From Zerene cesonia (taxonomy: Eukaryota > Arthropoda > Insecta > Lepidoptera > Pieridae): a stretch of DNA of 64,000 bases. The notes beneath the pieces are model-generated. The model did not search any database. It saw only the letters and a list, made by a program, of their open reading frames with translations, and was not told the origin of the DNA. Location: NCBI RefSeq assembly GCF_012273895.1, contig NC_052103.1, forward strand, positions 124,001-188,000, in the 5' to 3' direction. Shown here one piece after another: positions 57,701-64,000 of the stretch. Every line of letters begins with the position of its first letter. Positions within the stretch are counted from its first letter, which is position 1. Both the position numbers and the translations under genes were made by a program.

Positions 57701-59111
57701 GCCCACACACGCATCACACGCGCACACACTCCACACGCCCACACACGCATCACACGCGCACACACTCCACACGCCCACACACTCCACACGCACTCACACA
57801 CATAACACTAATGCATCTTCAAATTGCTTCAATAACGGGCCTTAAATTCACATACATTTAAAAATCAAATGTCATTTAATACGACAATATATATTTAATA
57901 ACAGACAAAGAAATTCAACATTTAAACTTAAACACACACACACACAAATATTCAATTGTACCAAAAATCTATCAACTAATAAAAAATACCAATTAATAAT
58001 TGTTCAGCGTGATGAGAAAGCTGTCCGTTACCTGAACAAGTGCCCGGTGTGCCTGCAGCCCTGGAAGGTGCCCACCGTGCTGCCCGTCTCAGGGTGAGAG
58101 CTGCTTCATTATCTTACAACTTACTTAAAACGGCTAGGCCCATGATTAAAAGGCTTATAAAACCTTAAATACAGCACATATTTATATCTATATACATCTT
58201 TATATCTATGTCATGAGTATAACCATTGTGTATTCCAGGAATCGAATTCAGGACCTTTCTTGGCACTATTGTATCGTGTTATTTGAAAATATTACATAAA
58301 TAATGGAAAATTCTTATAATTTTATGTATTGGATTTAATAAATAGATTTAAACCAATTAGTTCAGCAATGTAGGAAAATCTATTCGTAGCGTTTTTTCGT
58401 TTGTTTGTCTGACTGTTAGTTTGAGTGTACGCTAATCACGGGGCAGTTAGGATGAAAGCAAGAGGTGACCAGTTTTTACGCATTTATGTCGCAAAAAATG
58501 TCACAGTGCCCATTCCTTGAATTTTCACGCAGTGCGCAAATTCGATGCGGTCAGAAAGTTGACGCAAGTATGTTGTATGCCTACAAAACTATAAAAACGA
58601 AAGTCAATGTCGTAACTCCCACTACTAAAAATATCCTACTAATATTATAAATGCGAAAGTTTCAAAGGATGTGTGTTTGTGTTTGTTGCTCTGTCACGCA
58701 AAAACTACTGAAACGATTGTAATGAAATTTGGTACGTAGATAGCTGAACAACTGAAATAACATATAGGCAACTTTTTAACCCGATATTCCTACGGGATAT
58801 GGACTTACGCGGGTGAAACCGCGGGGCGCAGCTAGTATATTATATGAGGGAGGGGGAGGCGTAAGGTCTGCAATCGACCTTACGCCTCTCCAAATGTTCA
58901 TGGACGGTGGCAGCGCTTACCAGCAGGTTACCAACCAGCTCCATTGCCGACGATGACATAAAAACAAGAAATATATCTGTATGTCTCGTGTTGCAGCTAC
59001 ATATTCTGCTACACGTGCATATCTCGGCAACTGCGCTCCAGCGGCGCGTGCCCCGTCAGCGGCCTGCCCGCCTCGCCCAGGGCACTCGTTCGGTTGTACC
59101 TAGACGTCTAG
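54755..59111 (+). CDS. Pex12: Peroxin-12, peroxisome biogenesis RING protein
   Basis: Seven exons, all with GT/AG borders, total 1005 bases (334 aa plus stop): 54755-54874, 55506-55614, 55967-56169, 56820-57046, 57453-57597, 58008-58093, 58997-59111. The start MAVYAAHLTRTLQGTPSVFE and YPDRCGWCERWYDELYLLFD match the PEX12 N-terminal region. The middle (about 75-250) holds the hydrophobic membrane segments, and an Ala/Pro-rich linker (about 252-268) precedes the RING. RING cysteines are Cys280, Cys283, Cys301, Cys304 and Cys315; the last ligand pair is incomplete (SG follows CPV), as is normal in PEX12, whose RING is thought to bind a single zinc. With PEX2 and PEX10 it forms the peroxisomal E3 ligase and retrotranslocation channel for the import receptor PEX5. 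The length is close to the usual 340-360 aa. The C-terminus lies in a 31-bp tandem repeat. Confidence 0.93.
55350..55430 (+). repeat. CTAG-ended repeat tail in PEX12 intron 1
   Basis: GAAGAAGGCTATAGGCTATA, GCACATGGTACATATGTACC and GACTGCTAG look like the end of a Lepidoptera-type non-autonomous element. The upstream open frame from 55129 is AT-rich and probably belongs to the same repeat; I do not consider it a gene. Confidence 0.35.
56395..56478 (+). repeat. 31-bp tandem repeat, 2.7 copies, in PEX12 intron 3
   Basis: Units are 56395-56425 and 56426-56456 (one mismatch), then a partial third to 56478. Each contains TTAGATTTTAGTGGCAGG. Non-coding. Confidence 0.85.
56594..56761 (+). mobile_element. 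Fold-back retroposon-like repeat, copy A
   Basis: It is flanked by the direct repeat ATCATTGACCTA at 56582-56593 and 56762-56773. A 41-base leader (GTATTTTCTTGTGTTTGATT...) is followed by perfect 33-bp inverted arms at 56635-56667 and 56727-56759, with a 59-base core between them. The core contains CGCTGTAAAGTGTTCGAAAC then GTCGGG. It ends 58 bases before PEX12 exon 4. The size and target-site duplication fit a recently retroposed element; the arms would also suit a fold-back DNA element. Confidence 0.75.
57600..57806 (+). repeat. CA-rich minisatellite in PEX12 intron 5
   Basis: Imperfect repeats of ACTCCACACGCCCACACAC and GCATCACACGCGCACAC alternate for about 200 bases, starting right after the exon 5 donor. 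Short related CA/CG runs also follow TLDc exons 7 (44728-44762) and 8 (45140-45176). Confidence 0.85.
58634..58835 (+). mobile_element. Helitron-like non-autonomous element (best preserved)
   Basis: It starts TCCTACTAATATTATAAATG after A and ends ACTTACGCGGGTGAAACCGC, GGGGCGCAGCTAG before T. The start, the stem GCGGG/CCGC, CTAG and insertion between A and T are all present. It is in PEX12 intron 6. Confidence 0.72.
58850..58945 (-). repeat. Dispersed repeat family 'GGTGGTTCGC', inverted fragment
   Basis: The GCGTAAGGTCTGCAATCGAC/CTTACGCCTCTCCAAATGTT hairpin region, then GGACGGTGGCAGCGCTTACC, is the inverted form of the family. It ends about 50 bases before PEX12 exon 7. Confidence 0.6.
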
Positions 59112-59171
59112 GGCACGCGTTAGGTTGGACCTGGACGTCTAGGGCACGCGTTAGGTTGGACCTAGGTGACT
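59079..59171 (+). repeat. 31-bp tandem repeat across the PEX12 stop codon, 3 copies
   Basis: Units 59079-59109, 59110-59140 and 59141-59171, each beginning AGGGCAC (TCG or GCG) TT.GGTTG. Units 2 and 3 are nearly identical; unit 1 is coding and more diverged. The PEX12 stop TAG (59109-59111) spans the junction of units 1 and 2. Confidence 0.88.
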
Positions 59172-59493
59172 AGCGCACCAGCGATGTAGCTCGACTGAAT
59201 TGTCTTGTCTTGACTTAATACATGAGTTATTTTAGAAAATGTAATCTTGAAGAAAAAAGTCAATAGGGTGGTAGGATTTGCTGGTCACAGATATAAAAAG
59301 TAGAACAAAAAAATGTGTATCTGAAGTTTTTCATTTTTTAAGATGCAGGGTTTTAGATTATCATGAAATAATTAGTCACGAAATCTGTTGCTGGCTCGCT
59401 GACTAGACTGTCAGTATAGTCGGAAAACAAAATGTTTCTTATTGTTAATTTGTAACTAGCCTTGTTTTGGAATGCTAGGAAAGTATGTGACTT

Positions 59494-59499
59494 AATAAA
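59494..59499 (+). terminator. Candidate poly(A) signal of PEX12
   Basis: AATAAA about 385 bases after the stop. Others occur further on, for example 60085-60090. Confidence 0.35.
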
Positions 59500-60579
59500 T
59501 TGATAAAATAGACGATGTTAAATCTTCCTAGTGGAGAAATGTTTTAAAATATTTAAAAACAATGTGTTGAAGTGAGGTTCAATCTTGTAATCCTTACGCG
59601 GAATGCGGAAGTATTTGTTTGTTTGTGTGTTTCTTTCTTTCACATCGCAACGGAGATATTTTATGGTATGATTATTGTGTCTGGAGACGGATTGTAGGCT
59701 AGAAAATGATGTAGGCTACTATTGACAGCAGTAAAACATCTCATTCGCATGGGAAGATCCACTATGTGAATCACTCCGAAATTTATAAATTCCGATAGAT
59801 GTCGCTATATTAAATGTGGGTCGTGTATGCTTTTTACCTCGCAGGCGTATCCGCGGGCAAAAGCTAGTTAATAACTAGCTAATTTGCTATAGCGCCATAA
59901 GTGCCTGAATTTAACTATTAAGTAGCAATAAATTTATTAGAATTAATATATAAAAGTTAATATTTAACTTGGTATTGTTTTAGATTGTAGTTAATAAGTA
60001 CATGGGCTGTGGTAAATTTATCATGATTGTGGTTATAAAAGTTTATATTTGCGTATACAGTTTATAAGTATATGTTTTACATGCAATAAATATGTAATTT
60101 TATTATACGTGTTTTATTACAACTTTTTCCTATATTTAGTATTTCTCATATGTCATTATACAATATCGTGGTAATGTAGTTCGGTGATTGTCAAAGAACT
60201 TTGGTGTATTTAAGGTTTCCTCACGATTTTCGGTCCCTTTCTAACAGGTTTTCTCCTATTTCTTACCCCCTCCTAACCTAAAGTGACTAAGATGATCCAT
60301 CGGAAATTTTGTACTTTTCGAATCGGTAATAAATAATGATTTCTCTGTATTTTGTCGACGAGAGTGCTTCTAAACAATCAAGTTCAATGTATAAATATTT
60401 GGGTTTTAAATTGTATTTTCGTCTCTACTTGTACTGATATTTAGAAGTTATATACAATTTGCAAACAACAGCTGTAGGTTGTTACATTGCAATTAAAGTT
60501 TGCTTTGTTGTATAGAGAGCAGTTAAAAATAAATGTAAATTGAGAATATAAAAAAAAAACAAATTTAATACATTGAAAT

Positions 60580-60585
60580 TTTATT
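60580..60585 (-). terminator. Candidate poly(A) signal of the minus-strand gene
   Basis: AATAAA on the minus strand, about 268 bases beyond the TAA stop of the 239-aa gene, followed on that strand by a T-rich stretch. Confidence 0.45.
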
Positions 60586-60852
60586 GCTTCAACAAAGATA
60601 CAAATCAATAACTTACATAAATATCTGACAATTGATTATAAAAATACAATTCTTAAAGCATCTCAGCTCCTTATATACTAGTTTATCTGTCAGTATGACA
60701 AACAATGTATGAAAATTTACGTGAAAAAGAGTCGAGTAGGCTACTAGGCTCAGTACCTTATCCACCGGTGAAACCGGCCCTATAATTCTGTGGCCTTAAC
60801 ACCTAATCTCCACCTTCCCATTAGTAAACAACTGCATCCCACCGTCACATTA

Positions 60853-62886
60853 TTACAAATATTCAATATCATTAGTGAGAACACCAGACAGATGTATGTG
60901 TACAATCTGTCGGCCATTTTGTGCAACAAGAGCGACGCGGGGGTGCTTCCCGCGCAGCAGCAGGGGCCGCGGGGGGGTGCTCAGGTCGGCGGGGGGGAGG
61001 GAGGCTATGTACTCGCGCAGTTCCTCCCGGCTGTCGAACTTTTTGTCCGCGTACGCGAATTTAGCGTCGTCGATGTCGTGGACCTCCCAGGGTTGGGATG
61101 TTTCGAAGTAGCCGCCTTCGCCCTGACAAGTGAATGCTTGTTAACTGGGCTGGTACATTAAAAGTTTTAACAAAAGCATTTCATGTTAATTTTTGGTTAA
61201 TGTACATACTCATTTGATATTATTTTTAAATGGTTGAAAATTGAATTGAATCAAAACGAAATCGCTTTGGAATGAATCATAATTTTAATACAAAAATTTG
61301 ACTTCTCTAGATACTCATTTCAAGGACACAATCTCCTTAATCAATATAGAATGTAAAGAAGAACAACACCTAATTAATTTAACAAGCGATAGACTATGGA
61401 ACCTTCACCTTCTTATTCTCTGTTATTATGCGTTTTTGGTGTCCCACAAAGTACGTAGGTATCTGGTTTAAAAAAAACAATTTAAAACTAGACACTATAT
61501 TAGATGGTGTACAGAACCCTTGTTTATATTCTTATATAATATATTAATATTATAAACGCGTAAATCACTGAACGGATTACGATTGGCAGTGATGTTGCCT
61601 ATGTACCAGAATAATTCCATAAGCAATACAAATAAGTATACTAAAAAAGAATAGTATTCAATCACCTCAGCGTTAGAAACGGCATAATGGTTGCCCCGCT
61701 TAGCGGTGACGACGGAGACGATGGCGCCGCTTTTGCCGACGATGGGCGCGCCCGCCACGTACACGTTGGCCGACTCGAACGTCGGCGCGCACCGCCACTG
61801 CGCCAGCGCGCCGTCGCTCGACACCAGCAGGATTCGCTTGCTGCGGTTCAGGAACACCTGATGAGGAAATTATAATGTTGTTTAGTTTTCGCACCCTCAC
61901 GTCAAGTGGAATAATATCGTCTTAAAAAGCTATACTTATATCGAATATCTGTCTTTGAGAATAACATTTAGTATCTCATCTCTCCATTGCCAAAATTGGT
62001 CAAATCAAATGTTAATTATAACTACATTTTGTTGTTTATCTATCACAAACTTTAATTTCAAATTTCAAAATATTAAAAGACTGGATGAAATCAACATTGT
62101 AAGAATACATTATTACATAAATTCTTACATTATTGAATAGATCTAAGACATTTAGGCTACCCAATTTCAAATGCAAATCTCATACTTTTATTGACTTAAT
62201 CTTCATGTAAATAAACAATTACGCATTGAAATGGTTATCAGAAGCAGTTAATTGTTTTAGTGTTAACCTTCTCAGCAGTTTCAGCATCCAGCCGCACATA
62301 GGCCAGCTCACCGAGCGGCGCCAGCACGTCGTCCGTGAACACGTCGCAGTAGTGGTGAGTCGTCTGCGAGCGCTCAGCTATCTACAGTTGTTCATAATAA
62401 TATTAAAATTTATCACTACATAATATAAAGCAAAGTCGCTTTCTCTCTATGTACGTTTAATTCTTTAAAACTACGCAACAGATTTTGATAGGGATTTTTT
62501 TAACAAATAGAGTAATTCAAGAGGAAGGTTTATATTTACAATAACATCTATTAAACTGCTCCGCATTTGACACATACGAAACCGCGGGCAAAATCTATAT
62601 TCACTTTTATATATTATTCGTCATACACTTCGATATAATATGAGTCCTTCAATACTTATACTTATTTAGTCCATTTAAATTTCAAGATACATATCTTAGA
62701 ATTTCAGTCTGTAACATCCGAAATAAGAGTCCGCAATATTACCTCTTCGGGGGTAGAACAATGTATGGCCTGCGTGGAGCCGCTCACAGCGTAGCGCCGT
62801 CCACCTCGCTCCACCACCTGCGCCGGAATGGACAGCTGTTCCACCAGCCCCTTGTATTTTTCGTTCAGAACTGTTCTGCTGGACAT
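60853..62886 (-). CDS. Unrecognised 239-aa protein, complete four-exon gene
   Basis: Minus-strand exons, in transcript order: 62886-62743 (48 codons), 62381-62268 (38), 61857-61666 (64), 61122-60853 (89 plus TAA). All introns are phase 0 with GT/AG borders. The protein starts MSSRTVLNEKYKGLVEQLS, with no signal peptide and no membrane helix. The middle contains YCDVFTDDVLAPLGELAYVR, then ILLVSSDGALAQWRCAP, then NVYVAGAPIVGKSGAIVSVV and TAKRGNHYAVSNAEGEGGYF. The C-terminal third is charged (DIDDAKFAYADKKFDSREEL). I do not recognise the family. The run of short beta-type segments with GAPIVGKSGAIVSV faintly recalls chymotrypsin-fold proteins, but I see no catalytic triad. It is convergent with PEX12. 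The exon phases and GC-rich coding bias make it a real gene. Confidence 0.8.
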
Positions 62887-64000
62887 CTTCTATCAAAGAT
62901 AATTATATTTATTTAGGAGTAAATTATATACCGTAAAATTGTTTTACATCAAATTGCATAAAAGTGCGTTAATTGAAATTGGTATGTAGATTAATTTAAC
63001 TATTGGTACTAATCCCGATTTAATTAATTAAATTAACAAATGACATTGAATAATTATATTAATAACTTTTTGTGTAAATAACCTAGTGTTTATTTAAAAC
63101 TGCCTTCAAAATAACCACATCCGAATAGTAAAGATAGCGAGTGGCTAGAGTTCCGCGTTATAAATCATAATTATTATTAAACGACGTCAATGCGTAATTG
63201 AATCACTCATTAGTCTGGTATTTTAAGTAATAAAAACATATAAATTAGTTGCCTTAATGACGACACATCTTTGTGAACATTCAATTGACGTATATGTGAA
63301 GTAACTACTGAAATGCATTTATTTAATATCAAAGGCCTTGCTTTGAAGGAAAATATATTTTGTATAACACACACACACATAATTTTTTTATTATTTAATG
63401 TTGGAGTCTAGGAGGCTTCTGCATTGAGCCAGCTTGTTTTTGGACGGTGGTGTTTGCTTACCATCACGCGACCCACCAGATCATGAAATTAAAACCGCCC
63501 GTGTGCATTGTGCGCATATGTGCATTTAGTAGTTAGTCTATAATAATAATCTCAGGTACTTCATCGTTCATAAAGAATAGCGTATTTTTTACTCTTGAAA
63601 CTCACATTTCAATCACACACATTGAGAGAAGGGGAGGAAGGCCGAAAATATTTAAAGAAAAACGCCTCACATAATTAATGGACGTAATAGATGTAATTAT
63701 TGTACAATGCTGCTTTTGCCCAAGTCTGAAAGGGTACAACAAAATGGAAGGAGTTTTCAGATACTTTTCACGTTTATTGGTAGGTATATGTCATGTGTAA
63801 TAAATAAAGTATATAAATATTTCTTCTGTTTCTTATTACTATAGTCGTTGTTTTCAATGCTCGCTGATAAGATCGTGGTCGATGGGAAAATAAACAGAAA
63901 TTATATGATTGCAGAGATAACAGAGTAAAAAGTTTGCCGTAGACAAATAATTCCAAATTCGGTAGATAACGTTTCGACTGCAACAATTTATTTCATCGTG
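62887..64000. other. Upstream region of the minus-strand gene
   Basis: It holds the promoter side of the 239-aa gene (no clear core element seen) and an inverted GGTGGTTCGC-family fragment at about 63400-63520. No exon was supported. Confidence 0.5.
63400..63520 (-). repeat. Dispersed repeat family 'GGTGGTTCGC', inverted fragment
   Basis: GAGCCAGCTTG...GGACGGTGGTGTTTGCTTACC and ATCACGCGACCCACCAG are the inverted form of the family's first blocks. It is old and truncated. Confidence 0.5.

Larger units (their letters stand above)
59112..60852. other. Region between convergent PEX12 and the minus-strand gene
   Basis: It holds the 3' UTRs of both genes, the end of the 31-bp tandem repeat and a degraded repeat (about 59600-59875) ending in CCGCGGGCAAAAGCTAG then T, a Helitron-type 3' end. 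No exon was seen. Confidence 0.55.

Noticed and set aside
57324..57861. ORFs with Cys/Val or His/Thr repeats
   Set aside because: They arise from the CA-rich minisatellite and the GC-rich PEX12 exon 5.

Overview
The window is a piece of a draft insect nuclear genome, most likely from a moth or butterfly. The evidence is short GC-rich exons separated by long AT-rich introns with GT/AG borders, and a dense load of degraded repeats: Helitron-like elements ending in CTAG, tRNA-derived SINEs with an A box and a B box, and 3' tails of non-LTR elements. I know these repeat types from Lepidoptera, but no species can be named. Five N gaps interrupt the sequence, four of them exactly 1000 bases (placeholder size) and one of 44.

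Layout: (1) 303-1438, the last three exons of a nose-resistant-to-fluoxetine (NRF-6)-like membrane acyltransferase, + strand. (2) 1439-14090, repeat-rich spacer with one gap. (3) 14473-31856, a second, complete NRF-6-like gene in 12 exons (611 aa), + strand; its last three exons are 178, 143 and 111 bases against 178, 143 and 108 in the first gene, so the two are tandem paralogues. (4) 34297-50314, a TLDc-domain gene of the MEAK7/EAK-7 type with a myristoylation-type N-terminus. Part of its TLDc coding sequence is missing, probably in a gap beside a Ty3/gypsy retrotransposon that sits in the intron in the same orientation. (5) 54755-59111, a complete seven-exon PEX12 (334 aa), a RING subunit of the peroxisomal import machinery. 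(6) 60853-62886, minus strand, a complete four-exon gene for a 239-aa protein that I do not recognise, convergent with PEX12.

The genes are ordinary chromosomal neighbours and I see no sign that they form one pathway. The two NRF-6-like genes are a family cluster, and PEX12 and MEAK7 are housekeeping or signalling genes. I found no operon, CRISPR array, viral cluster or obviously new system.

The most useful unusual points are: exact 77-base duplications on both sides of two N gaps, which look like unmerged k-mer overlaps rather than biology; a small repeat family with 33-bp inverted repeats, 12-bp target duplications and a core that is flipped between copies; a 31-bp tandem repeat that runs across the PEX12 stop codon; a possible alternative first exon inside MEAK7 intron 1; a 73-bp near-perfect palindrome in a retroelement tail; and the unrecognised 239-aa gene.
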